DNA of 64,000 nt, taken from Lepidodermella squamata (taxonomy: Eukaryota > Gastrotricha). Below the pieces are notes generated by a model. The model had not been told where the DNA came from. It made no database searches and saw nothing but the letters and a program-made list of their open reading frames with translations. Below are positions 1-14,092 of this stretch, one piece after another; positions within the stretch are counted from its first letter, which is position 1, and each line of letters starts with the position of its first letter. The stretch is taken from positions 558,001 through 622,000 of the forward strand of contig JBLDXI010000014.1 of NCBI GenBank assembly GCA_047495785.1, in the 5' to 3' direction. The translations under genes were made by a program, and so were the position numbers.

Positions 1-803
1 GGTTAAAAAAGAAGAAGGGAAATGACCGACTGCTACCTGCGACTACCGGCAAGCTTTGTTTTCTTAGCAGGAGAAAACAACGATGGACATTTTATTTGTT
101 CTCGAGACTAAACAGCGACTTAAATTGCTGGTGTAACATCCCAAGAGGTCTCAATTTTTATTGGGCTAATGTCGGGCAAAATATTCCTCAGCCAAATCTA
201 TTCTACAATGTGCGAAGTGTCCCGAAAGAATTGACACTGAAGGACACATTTAATCTTCTATGGACAAGACACCGAAGTCAAGGGATTATTATGTTAATGT
301 CTTTAAAGGGGCGATAATGCTCTTCCCAATGTTTTACTCCTTACATTAGCCCATAAATAGCCCCATTCATTTGTAGATTCGCGCGTATGATGTATGTATG
401 CACAGGGCTCAGTTTACTCTCGAGACACTCACGAAACATCAACTTACAAATCCATCTTACAAATCCATATCTATCTGTTATCGCAAAAATGAGCAAAGAT
501 TGACCGGACGCGGCATGTTGATCCCTAATGATGGACAACAAGTCGAAATGTTCAGGAGACCTCTCGTCTCAAACTCATGTTCCAAGGATGACGCATGAAT
601 TTGTTTAGCTTCTGACTCATTATTCTAAATTTTTCATCGATCGAATGGATCCTGAGCTGTCTTCTTTCGGGCTGCATGGCTCCTTATAACGGCCGCATAA
701 TAAAGAGGTAGATGGTTAGATTTTAATGATCTCGAACGAATAGTGAGTCGGTCTCAAATTTATTAGAAAAATAGTATAAATGACAGTAGCTTAGCAGTTC
801 GAT
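1..803. other. intergenic, no gene recognised
   Basis: Short open frames on both strands lack recognisable domains, signal peptides or splice-supported extensions. I see no RNA gene or repeat here. The low-coordinate end of the first SOD gene (last exon and 3' flank) begins near 804. Confidence 0.5.
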
Positions 804-1850
804 TCACAGAAATTGAAACTGATCATTAGGGTTTCTTTTCTCACCCAATGCCGCCGAAGCACAAGGAGGCATCCAAGCAGAGATGTTACCGTCCACAACG
901 ATGGGCGTATTTTCAAGCTGCTCGAAGTTTGCGTTGGCGGTCGATACTAGTAGTAAATGACGGAAGATGAATAATCAAGATCGGGAAGAAATGAGCCGAG
1001 TAAACTTACTAGTATAATATTGCCACAGGCAATGATGCTTCCTAAATTACAACCTTAAATTCGCTTATATAAAAAATATAATCAAGCTAAAACCAGAGTT
1101 TCCGGAGCTCATGCTCTCTTCGGCACCACCGATACCTGTGAAAATAATTAGTCGTATCAGCTTTCAGCCATGGTGACATCACAGAAATAATAAATATTTA
1201 CCGAAATCATCCATGGACTGATGGATTGCGAGGGACCTGCCGACTACATCGTAAGTTGCATCCTTAGATCTGCATTCAATTAAACAACAGCGGGGTCTAT
1301 ATAATTTATTGAAGAAACAAGAAACAACTCACCCAACCCTAATTAATTTGTCCGTGATGGAAATTCTGGTCTTTCCAGACGAGTCTGATCTGAGGATTCA
1401 ATAATGATTATTCGTGCACCAAAGATATAGGATACTCGCAATAATTTACCTAATATTTCCGAGATCCCCCACGTGTCGAGTTGATGAATTTCCTGTTTGC
1501 GGACCATGATTAACGCGCTTTGGATTGAAGTGCTTCCCAAGGGCTGAACAGCCGCCGGCCTTCGATGATGCCTGACTTTCGTGAACATGGAAGCCATGCC
1601 AATTATTACCCGGAAATATCGATTGCACCATTCCAGTTAGATTGACGTATCTCACGGTGTTTCCGTTAGCAAGCGTTTCGCTGAATTCTTGAAGTAAAAT
1701 TGTTCCCACGATATTCATTTCCATTCCGAAGCCCTGGGCAGAGTACATTACAACACTAGCATTACCCGTCATAACTGTCGTCGACTGCGACTCGGCATCT
1801 TCGAAATTAATCGCAATTATTGATAGCAGCAAAAACGAGCAAGTAATCAT
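804..1850 (-). CDS. secreted Cu/Zn superoxide dismutase, gene 1 of the array
   Basis: Converts superoxide to peroxide and oxygen in the extracellular space, by family. Exons read as 1450-1850, 1333-1389, 1202-1269, 1094-1135, 1010-1041 and a tentative last exon 804-917. This gives about 237 residues; the lengths sum in frame. A hydrophobic signal peptide occupies residues 1-21. Copper and zinc ligands are visible: HGFHVHE, the His of GKHFNP, NHGP, RHVGDLG and the His of AIHQSMDDF. The disulfide cysteines are in GCSALG and IIACG. The loop normally reading HAGTDDLG is changed to HQSMDDFG, and the active-site Arg before LACG is Ile (SIIACG). It has more introns than its neighbours. The last exon is uncertain: an acceptor at 946/947 would give a different tail. 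Family call sure, 3' end not. Confidence 0.85.
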
Positions 1851-3167
1851 GTTGCCTATAAGAAAAGACTGGCTGTCAAATTTAGGGCCACTATAAAAGT
1901 GTGGGAAACGATATTATCGGCATGTTGCTGTTAGATTGAGGTGTAAGAGCGTTACATTTAATGGTAAACAAAGAGAAGGACAGGGGATGAATGAGCTACG
2001 CGCATAAACACAAACGGTTGCACTGAGGTTGTTTTGCTGAGCGCAAATTGCGGGTCAGAAGGCGTCGGAAGTTGCAAGTAATCACTCCGCGCTTGTCAAC
2101 CGCCATCTTAGCACTCAACAATGCTATATGAGTATATTGGCTGTTAATACGGCGAGTTTTCAGCCACCTCCGACGTCGCGAGGCAGGCCGCGGCATCTAT
2201 AAATAATATATTTTCGCGTATCCCATTTGATAAGGACATATATACTTACTTGGAAAAATAACTCTTCTAAGCATATTTTCCCCGTTTGTTTGCCTCGTCA
2301 CTTTTCAGTAAGCGATATATACGTGAACGCTGATGACGTTGCAACGACGGGCTTAGCGTTTATACGCATTCTCTATGCATTTTCTGTGAATGGCCAGGCA
2401 TATATAATATACCTGGGACGATTTTGTAGAAGAGAATACCTCAATATAGGCTCTAACTATGATTAGCAAAGGGCGATGACTCACATAGTCATACAGACAT
2501 GATTTCAACAAGAACTCGCATGTCTGGTATAAATAATGTAGAAGAAATGCTTGAGGTGGGTTTTGATGCAATCATTTGAGCACACATTGCTCGCCGTTTG
2601 ACAATCGTCAACTGGCATCAGCCCAAAAGTTATCAACCTGATAATACATTAAAATGTCATTGAAAGCTGGTTGCTTGAATATGGTAATTCAGTGATTCAA
2701 CATCACTTGCCGAGGATGCTTACATTCTTGCTCGTTTTCTTGCTAATGACAGTAAACAAATTTATCCACTTGAGAAGCCTTCACTGACATGTAGGGGGTA
2801 GAAATGCATTGTTTACTTCTCTCATAACTGGGATATATAAACATAAAAGATAATTTTATTTCTCCCGAGGTGAATAATAAATAATAGCTTCTACTACATT
2901 TTACGGGCTTTTTAATTTAAGTCTCGTTGCCCACCGAGAGATGTGTCGAGCTGCTGTAAAAGGAGTGATTAATTACGTTATCCATCTTGCATCTACCAAG
3001 CCATCAATGGTATGTTGACGTAGCGTTGATTCCAAACGCCAATGATGGCATTTAACATCATATAACAAATTTACCTGAGCAATCTTTTGCGAAAGTTTTT
3101 ATTTCAAAATGTTCAGTTTCAGCCGGATGTTCAGTGGATACAAAAAATATTCTCGATTTAAGCAATT
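1851..3167. other. intergenic between SOD genes 1 and 2
   Basis: AT-rich sequence with short unsupported frames on both strands. I find no domain, SOD remnant or RNA gene. It should contain the promoter of SOD gene 1 (above 1850) and the 3' flank of SOD gene 2 (below 3168). Confidence 0.5.
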
Positions 3168-4018
3168 TCATAGGAAAAGGAAAAGGGCCGCCAAAGCTTC
3201 TATCGCCGTCAAGATTTTGCTTAAGCCAAGGTTGAACGGTTCATTGGCGGAATTTCGTCCACTGGACTGCTGGTTCTAAAATATAAGCCATTTGTTAGTT
3301 GATTAAAAAATGAAATTAAGGAAGGGGCACGAACCAAGACTATTCCACCGCACGCAATAATTTTACCAGCGTTGCCGGTAATTTTGCTGACATTGGTCCC
3401 ACCAACGCCCAAATCGTCCGTTCCAACATGAATTGCAATGGCTCTCCCGATAACGTCATAGCGTGAGTCCTTAGTTCTAAAAATACCGAATACTGAGGTT
3501 CAATAAGGTGGAAGAAACAGTTGAAACATACCCGACTTGAATTACTCTGTCTTTGATATTGACGCGAACATTACCATCAGCATCGGACATTACGTTACCA
3601 AGATCGCCTATGTGCCTATCTGTACTGTTCGGAGAGCCATGCTCTTTCTGGAAAGGATTGTAGTGGGGACCCAGCGTTGTACATCCTCCGTTTAAATCAG
3701 GGAAGTTCTCGTGAATGTGAAATCCATGCTCAGCCTAATAAAACAATGAAATATGATTTTTTGTAACTAATGATTTCAAGTAGTTACCTGAGGAAAAATC
3801 GACTTCAAATCACCGGTAATTTCGACGAAAATCGTGTCATCACGATCTGTTCCTTGCTCACGAAATTGCTTCAGCGTCAATACTCCAAGACGGATCGTGC
3901 TGAAATTTGTGGCTGAAAATATTTCAGCTGTGGCTGAGTAAACCGCGGCGCGAATCGTCGCCTCGGATATGGCCCAGCACAACAGCAAAGTCCCAGCAAA
4001 CACGAAAAAAGCTTTCAT
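3168..4018 (-). CDS. Cu/Zn superoxide dismutase with C-terminal GPI-anchor-like tail, gene 2
   Basis: Exons 3788-4018, 3532-3734, 3335-3476 and 3168-3275 join in frame to 227 residues. Residues 1-20 are a signal peptide ([20 protein letters not shown]). All metal ligands are present: HGFHIHE, GPHYNP, KEHGSP, RHIGDLG and [10 protein letters not shown]. The active-site Arg is replaced (KIIACG). The last exon encodes a hydrophilic linker beginning [15 protein letters not shown], then a hydrophobic end ([15 protein letters not shown]) directly before the stop. That is the layout of a GPI-attachment signal, so I infer a membrane-tethered extracellular SOD. Reading through the last intron instead gives a different, non-hydrophobic tail, so the GPI reading depends on the 3276-3334 intron being spliced. 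Confidence 0.85.
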
Positions 4019-5004
4019 CTATACAACGTGAAATAACGTCAAATATATGCGATTTTCGGCAATTTCAAGGAGGACCGCTTATAATTGGATGGGTTAATCA
4101 TTTTTAGCATATGAGTGGCGATTGCTCTACCTGTTGGGTGTTGCGCAGAAACTTAATTCTTACTATTTCAAGACGTTAATTGGTCGTAGACCGCACATTT
4201 TAGGTTGCAGATTCAGACATACGGAAGCAACCAGCAGAGAATGCTTATATAACCAAACTAGGGCGCGCCGGTATAAACCATTTTCTGATGCGTTGCAGGG
4301 TGTTCAAATACAATGCAGTAGCAAGCTATAACGTATGCAAAAAAACACGTGCACGTTTTTTACAGGTCATTGTATTTGTTATTTGTTATGAACCGTCTCG
4401 CTGGAAAAATGGACTGATACTATCTCATACTCGAACACGTAGAATCGGCTGAGATGAAACATCATTGCGGTACTTTTATCACCCCTCTATAACACAATTA
4501 CAATCGGCCTCTGTACCAACTGTACATGAAACATGATAGCCTAGAAATACGCTATATCAATTAAATTTATGGATAGTGCGAAAAGTACACAGCGTACACA
4601 GAGTTGAATGGGGATCAGGACCTTATGAGTGCATACAACATATTCGAGCTAAATTGTTCGCAGTAATTTATTCCACTTTTTGTCGTATATTCCTCACAGA
4701 AAAGAAGCTCGCGATTTTTTTTGGTACCAAAGCTTTTCCATCATCGGCCGATCTCTTTTTAACTCATGTTTGTGGATTAATTTTGCCAGCAGCAACTGGA
4801 ATTTTTTCCAAGTCCGATTCCGAATTTTATTGATTTACGATTTGCGCTCATCTAAATATATTACGCCGCTATAAATATCGAACGGATTGTGAAAAGAGTT
4901 GAATTGTCCAAATAATTGAGGTTGCAAACGCGGCAGTCGAAAAGTAACAACGGCTAGCGGATGAGTAGCTATCCTGTTGATGAAAAACATGTTTAGGGCT
5001 ATTA
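4019..5004. other. intergenic between SOD genes 2 and 3
   Basis: No gene recognised; short frames have no support. From about 4867 onward the sequence matches the 3' flank of SOD gene 4 (from about 6884), so the end of this stretch belongs to a duplicated block. Confidence 0.5.
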
Positions 5005-5673
5005 TTAGTCTGATTTTAAATCCACAAATACCGTCTTGGTAAGGATAATATTCCCACAGGCCATGATCGAACCAGCGTTTCCAGCGGCTAGGCTCGCAGT
5101 TCTATTGGCTCCTAAGCCTAAATCGTCTGTACCAATGTGCACTGCGATGGGTCTGCCAGCAACGTCAAACTTCGGGTCTCCAGTTCTATAGATAAAAATA
5201 GTCGAAGTAACCAGGGAAAAAAATCCATGTGTCGAGTAATATTACCCGAGCTGGATAATAGAATCTCTGATATTTACATAGACCGTGTTCGTTTGGTCGG
5301 ATTGAATATTCCCAAGATCGCCAACATGTCTCATGTTGACATTGTTAGAAGGAGACCCATGATCAGTCGAGAAAGGATTCAGATGCTTATCCAGTCCAGT
5401 GCAACCTTTAGCTTGTGTTGCGAGTGTTTGATGTATGTGGAATCCATGCAAGCCCGGTGGATAAATGTCATTTAAAGTGCCCGTGATTTCGACGTAAAGA
5501 GGCCTGCCATCATCCATGTATTGGCTAAAAAATAGGCGCCCTAGTCTGTCCGAACCGAAGTTGCTAGCTAAGTAGATATCGGCTACCGCTGATGAAGAGA
5601 CAGACACGCTTCGAACGACATGCCAGCTTGCAAGCACAAACAGTGCCAGTGTAAAAATCTTATGCATCATCAC
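4867..5673 (-). repeat. duplicated SOD block, copy A
   Basis: This block, comprising SOD gene 3 and about 140 bases of 3' flank, aligns with 6884-7694. Similarity starts at the shared GCTATAAATATCGAAC in the flank and runs through the last exon, the intron position and the first exon. Identity is uneven: the 3' half of exon 1 differs at about 7 of 207 bases, while the 5' half of exon 1 differs clearly more. Confidence 0.85.
5005..5673 (-). CDS. secreted Cu/Zn superoxide dismutase, gene 3
   Basis: Two exons (5246-5673 and 5005-5185) give 202 residues. The signal peptide is at residues 1-22 (MMMHKIFTLALFVLASWHVV...). Copper and zinc ligands are complete: HGFHIHQ, DKHLNP, TDHGSP, RHVGDLG and AVHIGTDDLG. 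Both disulfide cysteines are present (KGCTG, MACG). The catalytic Arg position is Ile (SIMACG). The tail is short and hydrophilic (KTVFVDLKSD), so this copy should be freely secreted. It is the tandem duplicate of the gene at 7031-7694, with which it shares an identical central block of about 60 residues. The start was chosen because the next in-frame Met is only one or two codons later and the signal peptide follows directly. Confidence 0.93.
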
Positions 5674-7030
5674 TATTCGTCGGATTCAAAATCCTAAGAT
5701 TCTCGATTCTCGAGTAAGTATATGTCAAATGATGTGAGGATGGCTTTAAAAAAGTTGCCATTTGCATCGCACGCATAGAGACCTCAATTAGAAATGCGCA
5801 ATGAAAAATGTTTCAATGGAGGGCATATGCATTTCTTGAATTGACCGTCTTAAATACAAACCTTTTCTTTGAGGTGGTGTCGCCTTCGTCAGTGAAAACT
5901 CAGGAGCCTCATCAAGATCAGATTGGAATTTTAATTAATATAACTCATAATTATGACTATAAATCCTTTGGATCTTTACTATAATTCGGCATTTACGTTA
6001 GTATATGTCAGCGAGCCCTTGTGATAGAGCGCATTAATTTCTTCGCAGTGTTAACAATTTCCCTGAAATGAAAATTAGAAACGTCGTCACGCAACGTCCA
6101 GCAAAATCCTTTCCGGTGTTTAAAGGTGTTCATCATGTGCATAATTACTCATACATAAAGATCGAAAGAGCCATCTTCCAAGCGATTTTTCACGAAATTC
6201 ATCATGCATTGAAGCGTAAAAAACACACTGTAAACTGCTTCAAAAATTCTCAAGTCGGTACGACATTTGACATGACCAGCGAAGATGACAAAGATACTCG
6301 AGACTATTGACACCAAGGGAATTGAAACGATAAATTAGCTTATCAACTTTCCATTACCTATGTTTTGCGCTTCATGCAGATTTGGCTTTGTCAGAAAATA
6401 GGTCAAGAATAAATCCAATGACGAAAAAACGTCATAACATCTTTCAGCAGGGTCGATTACGGTATTCTGCGGTATTGCGACGGCTGCGTAAAACCCAAAT
6501 TGAGCTCGGCTGTGATCTTCAAGGTGTGTTGGACACCAAATTCAACAAAAATTGTCCAAGGATAGGTCGGATCAAAAATTTGATGTCATTTAATCAGATT
6601 CAGCGGGGGCGAAAACACTGTTACCATTCACCAGGGCACAGGTGCTAAAAAACAGGTTGTGGACACCCTAAAAGGTGAATTCAGCAGTAAAATGTCGCAC
6701 ATGAGCCCTAGGAAAGTAATATGTGGGCAAATTTTGTGTCATTCAATTTGCGCGCAGGTCCATAAAAACTTGTTACAAAGCGCATCTCTGTAACACTTGC
6801 AGCTTCGTCAGCTGCAAAATTTCGCTGCTGACTTATTTATAGACAGTCTTAAAATCCGAGTTATTCAACGACGCTAACGATTTGCTATAAATATCGAACG
6901 AATATTAAATGCGCTCGAATTGTCCATGTAGTAATTGCAGTCGCAAACGCGGCAGCCGAAAAATAACCACGGCTAGCGGATGAGTAGGCTTCCTGTTAGA
7001 GATACATCCGTTAAAGGCTTTATAATTGAC
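5674..7030. other. intergenic between SOD genes 3 and 4
   Basis: Open frames at 6068-6310 and 6382-6648 (plus) look weakly protein-like but have no family match that I can see. A plus-strand frame near 6610-6780 is open in a different frame from 6382-6648. I regard these as possible decayed coding sequence, not genes. The stretch from about 6884 is duplicated SOD 3' flank. Confidence 0.4.
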
Positions 7031-7694
7031 CTAATTGCAATCCACAAATACCGTTTTGGTTAGAATGATATTTCCACAGGCCATGATCGAACCAGCGTTT
7101 CCAGCGGCCAGGCTCGCCGTTCTATTGATACCTAGGCCTAAATCGTCCATACCAAAGTGCACTGCGATGGGTCTGCCAGCAACGTCAAACTGCTGGTCGC
7201 CAGTTCTAGATAAAATTTGTCAAACTAATCCAGATCATGTATCTAACCTTCGAGTAATATTACCCGAGCTGGATGATAGAATCTCTGATATTTACATAGA
7301 CCGTGTTCGTTTGGTCGGATTGAATATTCCCAAGATCGCCAACATGTCTCATGTTCACATTGTTAGAAGGAGATCCGTGATCAGTTGAGAAAGGATTGAG
7401 ATGCTTATCCAGTCCAGTGCAACCTTTAGCTTGTGTTGCGAGTGTTTGGTGTATGTGGAATCCATGCCAGCCGGATGGATAAATGCCGGTTAGTGTACCC
7501 TTTATTTCAACGTAAAGAGGCCTGCCATCATCCTTGTATTGGCGCAAAAATAGAATCCCTAGTCTGTCTGATCCATAGTTGCTAGCCAAGAAGACATCTG
7601 CCACTGCTGATGAAGATATAGTCACGCTTCGAACGAAAGGGCTTAGCCAGCTTGCAAAAACAAACAGTGCCAGTGGAAAATTATTGTACTTCAT
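6884..7694 (-). repeat. duplicated SOD block, copy B
   Basis: Partner of 4867-5673. It contains SOD gene 4 plus about 145 bases of 3' flank. The two copies are in direct tandem orientation about 2 kb apart. Confidence 0.85.
7031..7694 (-). CDS. secreted Cu/Zn superoxide dismutase, gene 4
   Basis: Exons 7264-7694 and 7031-7205 join in frame to 201 residues. The N-terminal hydrophobic segment (MKYNNFPLALFVFASW) is a signal peptide. Metal ligands are complete: HGFHIHQ, DKHLNP, TDHGSP, RHVGDLG and AVHFGMDDLG. The Arg-to-Ile change is again present (SIMACG). From HGFHIHQ to the exon end the protein is identical to gene 3, whereas the first 80 residues differ at roughly a quarter of positions. This suggests partial homogenisation after duplication. 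The end reads KTVFVDCN, leaving one extra Cys close to the C-terminus. Confidence 0.93.
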
Positions 7695-8411
7695 CGCTAT
7701 TCGTGTGATTCAAAACCGCAAGACTCCAGAGTAAGAATGTCAAATGACGACGACGGCTTTGCTACACAAGACCTCAATCACAACAAAGAAAAGTGTTTAA
7801 TGGAGCCAAAGAATCATCTATCGTGTTTATTTAAAGATACCTCTGTATTCGCGAGTAGTATCGTGATACTACTTTCTGGTAATAGTACCCTCTCGTGTGA
7901 TTTTTGAGCGTTACATTAAAAATACACCTGCACATATTTGGATCGCAGAAAAAGTTAGAACGCTCCAATTATCACACTATGAATGTCGTACTTTAATGTA
8001 CTTTTCGGTATTTGTATTTATTCAATCGTACATCCTACATCATCGCGTGGCGTTTGGAAGGAGCCACCCCTGTTTTATTATTCATAAAAAAGGCAACAAA
8101 TACAAAAGAAGGTGCCCCTTTCAAACGCACGGCGAGGACATAACTGTTCTCTACTCGCAGTGTACGGTGCGTATCACTGTACAGAAACGGTACAACACCA
8201 TTATATCCTACCCTTTATGATTTCTTTCTCTCATTTTGCGGAATAAGTATTACATTGCAGATGATGAGTAAGCCAGGCATCAACGTGAAAAAAATTGAAA
8301 AAGCGAGGGTTAAAAAATTATCATGTGCGAATTGGAACCAGGAAACATTATAATCATTCAATTTTTATTCATTGCTGATAGAAATATTTTCATAGTAGAT
8401 AAGATTTTGTC
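7695..8411. other. intergenic, no gene recognised
   Basis: A 107-codon plus-strand frame at 7897-8220 has no domain, no signal peptide and a random-looking composition. The high-coordinate end holds the 3' flank of the minus-strand C1q gene. Confidence 0.5.
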
Positions 8412-10234
<1,823 letters not shown>

Positions 10235-10494
10235 TTACCAAATTATGGGAAGTAAAAAGTATGCCGCCCGACATACTATCAAATAATATGCGCATTAAGT
10301 GGAAGCGCGCACGCACCTGAAGATACTACGTCAGCGGCACCGTGTTCGTTTTATGCGCAAATCTCACGCCAAATCCGAAAAAATCCATATTTAAAACGCC
10401 AATAAAAGCGTTAAATATCATTATGTTAGCTGTGTTTTATTGTTACGATATAGACATTTTTACAAAGCGACGCCCATAAATCGGGGCCGAGCGT

Positions 10495-11805
10495 TCAGCA
10501 GCGCATCCAGGCGCACATGCAAGAGCTGGCGTAGTTGACCACCACAACAAGCGGATTGGAAGACGGAGGCGGTGTAGTTATATCACTCTGAGTTGCTGTC
10601 GCTTGATTATCGGCGTTCGGTTTAGCTTGGCCGGAGAGCTCTTGGATCGGCTTTCCGTTTGAAGATTGGCTAACTGGACCATCGAGCTCGATATTTCCGC
10701 ATGCCATGATAACACCAGCGTTTCCATTTACTCGGCTGGTGTTGGCATTACCTTGCCCCAGATCGTCCTCGCCGATATGGACTGCAAATGATCGCCCGAC
10801 AACGTCGAAAATTGGATCGTTCGTGCTGAAAATAAATTCGATGAAATAATTTTTTGACTATATAAATTAAAATACTTACCCGACTTGAATGACTGAATCG
10901 ATAATATCCAAAACAACTGATCCGGATGAATCTGACATGACGTTCCCTAGATCTCCGACGTGTCTTTCATTTACGCTGGCATTTTGAGCACCGTGAGGCG
11001 CCATCAACGGGTTGTAATGAGTTCCAAGAGTGGTGCAGTTCGCCGGCTGCGCAGATTTTGACATGTGCACGTGAAAACCGTGGTTTGCCGACGGAAAAAT
11101 TGACCTCAAATTGCCTGAGATTGTTGCATACGCTGACTCGCTTGAATTGGCATCAACATACTGTCGGATTTTTACGACACCTGCCTCATCTGCATTTGCT
11201 TTCGATGCCAAGTAAATTTTTGCTGTTGCACTGGCCAGCAGTTTAGTTTTAAGAACAATTGTCCCGCAAGCAATAATAGCCCCTGCATTTCCGTTGACCA
11301 AACTCGTCCCGGCACCTTTCCCAAGATCATCTGTTCCGGCATGAAGAGCGACCGACCTCCCGACTACGTCGAAGACTGAATCGCCCGTTCCGATTTGAAT
11401 TACCGGGTCCAAGTCAGAGATCACAATGTCGCCATTTTCGGATTGAACGTTGCCCAAATCTCCGACGTGTCTCGCATCGACTTCGTTACTGGGTGAGCCG
11501 TGACTGGCAGATAATGGATTGTAATGGCGACCTAACGTTGTGCAGGCCGGATTTGAGACGTTTTCGTGAATATGAAATCCTCGAAGGCCAGGCGGTAAAA
11601 TCTTGGACAGCTTTCCTGATATTGCAACACCGCCGGCGTTGCTGTACTGTTCAAATTTTACCGATCCGACGTAAACTCGGTCGGTAGTGGCGGTTGCGGC
11701 TAAATAAATATCCGAGACAGCCGTGGCGATCACGTGATGATCATTTGCGAAGACTATAGTCGCATCGCTTAAAATAAAGATAACACTCAATGAGATACGC
11801 AGCAT
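10495..11805 (-). CDS. two-domain secreted Cu/Zn superoxide dismutase, gene 5
   Basis: Exons 10880-11805 and 10495-10825 give 418 residues with a signal peptide (MLRISLSVIFILSDATIVFA) and two complete SOD domains in one chain. Domain 1 (about residues 25-190) has GFHIHE, GRHYNP, ASHGSP, RHVGDLG and ALHAGTDDLG. Domain 2 (about 195-355) has GFHVHM, GTHYNP, APHGAQ, RHVGDLG and AVHIGEDDLG. All metal ligands are kept in both, and the active-site Arg is Ile in both (AIIACG, VIMACG). In domain 1 the conserved structural His of LHGFH is Arg (LRGFHIH). The C-terminal 65 residues are a Ser/Pro/Thr-rich extension ending in a weakly hydrophobic, Cys-containing stretch (PLVVVVNYASSCMCAWMRC). Confidence 0.92.
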
Positions 11806-12232
11806 TTTAGATTTCTAATCCAAAGATAAAACGCTTGTGACTGTGGTTAAGATATAGGGCAAAGATCCAGTCAGTACCAGCTATGGGTTGATGGCAATTT
11901 ATTTTTATGACTAATGACGCAAAATAGCGCCATGTTGAGCACGAAATGCGCCTATTGGCCTTAAAAGAGTACCCACGTGGCTGAACGCAGCTTTTTTCCG
12001 CAGACCAACTCATGTTGTCGCAGCAGTTTTCGGTGCCATTGTGGTAACAAAAAATTAGCCTTGTTATTCTGCGCGTTTTTTTCTCGGGCTAATAACGCGT
12101 TGGAAAAAAGATGATTCTCGGCCTTTGTAAATAGACAAACATAAGATACAATTTCATGCACAGGTCGCATTAGGGCACCTATTTCGAGCTTTATTTTTTC
12201 ATAAGAATACATGCCAATGAATGAAATACTAC
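11806..12232. other. intergenic between SOD gene 5 and the histone cluster
   Basis: No coding or RNA feature recognised. It should contain the promoter of SOD gene 5 and the sequence downstream of the H3 gene. Confidence 0.5.
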
Positions 12233-12269
12233 AACACTGTTGCAAAAACTTGTGGCCCTGAAAAGGGCC
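12233..12269 (-). terminator. H3 mRNA 3'-end: histone stem-loop plus downstream element
   Basis: On the minus strand GGCCCTTTTCAGGGCC (12254-12269) forms the 6-bp stem and 4-base loop of replication-dependent histone mRNAs, bound by SLBP. It is followed by ACAAGTTTTTGCAACAGTGTT (12233-12253), a one-base variant of the element found after the other three histone genes. Confidence 0.95.
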
Positions 12270-12300
12270 GGTCGGTGTTGTTTTTTACTGAACCAGTCGC

Positions 12301-13290
<990 letters not shown>

Positions 13291-13345
13291 GCGGTCACCT
13301 GCTATTTCGACTACAGCTCTCACCATCAGCTCTCGACTACTAACC

Positions 13346-13382
13346 GGCCCTTTTCAGGGCCACAAGTTGTTGCAACAGTGTT
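13346..13382 (+). terminator. H4 mRNA 3' stem-loop plus downstream element
   Basis: GGCCCTTTTCAGGGCC at 13346-13361 followed by ACAAGTTGTTGCAACAGTGTT. The downstream part contains the palindrome TGTTGCAACA and is shared with the H2A and H2B genes. Confidence 0.95.
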
Positions 13383-14011
13383 TGACGATTAAATGTTGGA
13401 GAAAATAAATAATTATTGAAGAAATTACAATAAATAAAACCTTTCCTGCGAAAATGACGAAGCCAACTGATATTCTGTGCATTCTCTATCACTAAATCAC
13501 TCACTAATTAGGCAAGTTATTGGGTCGACCGTATACAGCGCATCAAGTATATCAAGGTGCTGGTGAAATTTTTATCCATCAGTTTTATATTCGATATCGG
13601 CATAATTGAGCTTGAGCGTTGAGGTAAAATTGCAAGTCATGCTTTGCCTGAGTTCGGCGAAATAATAGTTGTATCTTCGGAGTGCGCGTGCCCACATCAA
13701 AAGAATCCCAAGTTTATGAGGCGGTGGCTTCATTTTGTCAGTGCTTAACTTTCTCATACCCCAAACATTTCGTCTTGAAAAAAATAACCGAGTCGAACGC
13801 ACGACTGGACTTCGGAATCTACACATATACAGGTAAAACAGGTAAAACCTTTTGACTCACACATTGCTTTTTTTACTGTTTGCCTCGGCAATTGCACCGA
13901 TTATTGCTCTGATGATTATGGATCTTCCGTCGAAAAAGATGTAACTTGATTGAAGAAATGATAAAATCCCAGTTAAATTATTTAATTTATTCATGCAAAT
14001 CGATTGAAATT
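13383..14011. other. intergenic within the histone cluster
   Basis: AT-rich, no coding signal, no H1 gene or histone remnant recognised. Confidence 0.6.
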
Positions 14012-14048
14012 AACACTGTTGCAACAACTTGTGGCCCTGAAAAGGGCC
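14012..14048 (-). terminator. H2A mRNA 3' stem-loop plus downstream element
   Basis: Minus-strand GGCCCTTTTCAGGGCC at 14033-14048 followed by ACAAGTTGTTGCAACAGTGTT at 14012-14032. Confidence 0.95.
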
Positions 14049-14092
14049 GGTTCATGCTTTTCAAAAGCTGCGATGAGATGGAAGAGAGTCGC

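Noticed and set aside
6382-6648. Plus-strand 88-codon frame between SOD genes 3 and 4, possibly a SOD remnant
   Set aside because: GCDLQGVL superficially recalls the SOD GDLKSIF segment, but no metal-ligand motif follows in any frame.
7897-8220. Plus-strand 107-codon frame
   Set aside because: No domain, no signal peptide, no splice partner; composition looks random.
10495-10825. GPI anchor on SOD gene 5
   Set aside because: The C-terminal PLVVVV stretch is short and followed by Cys, Trp and Arg residues, unlike a GPI signal.
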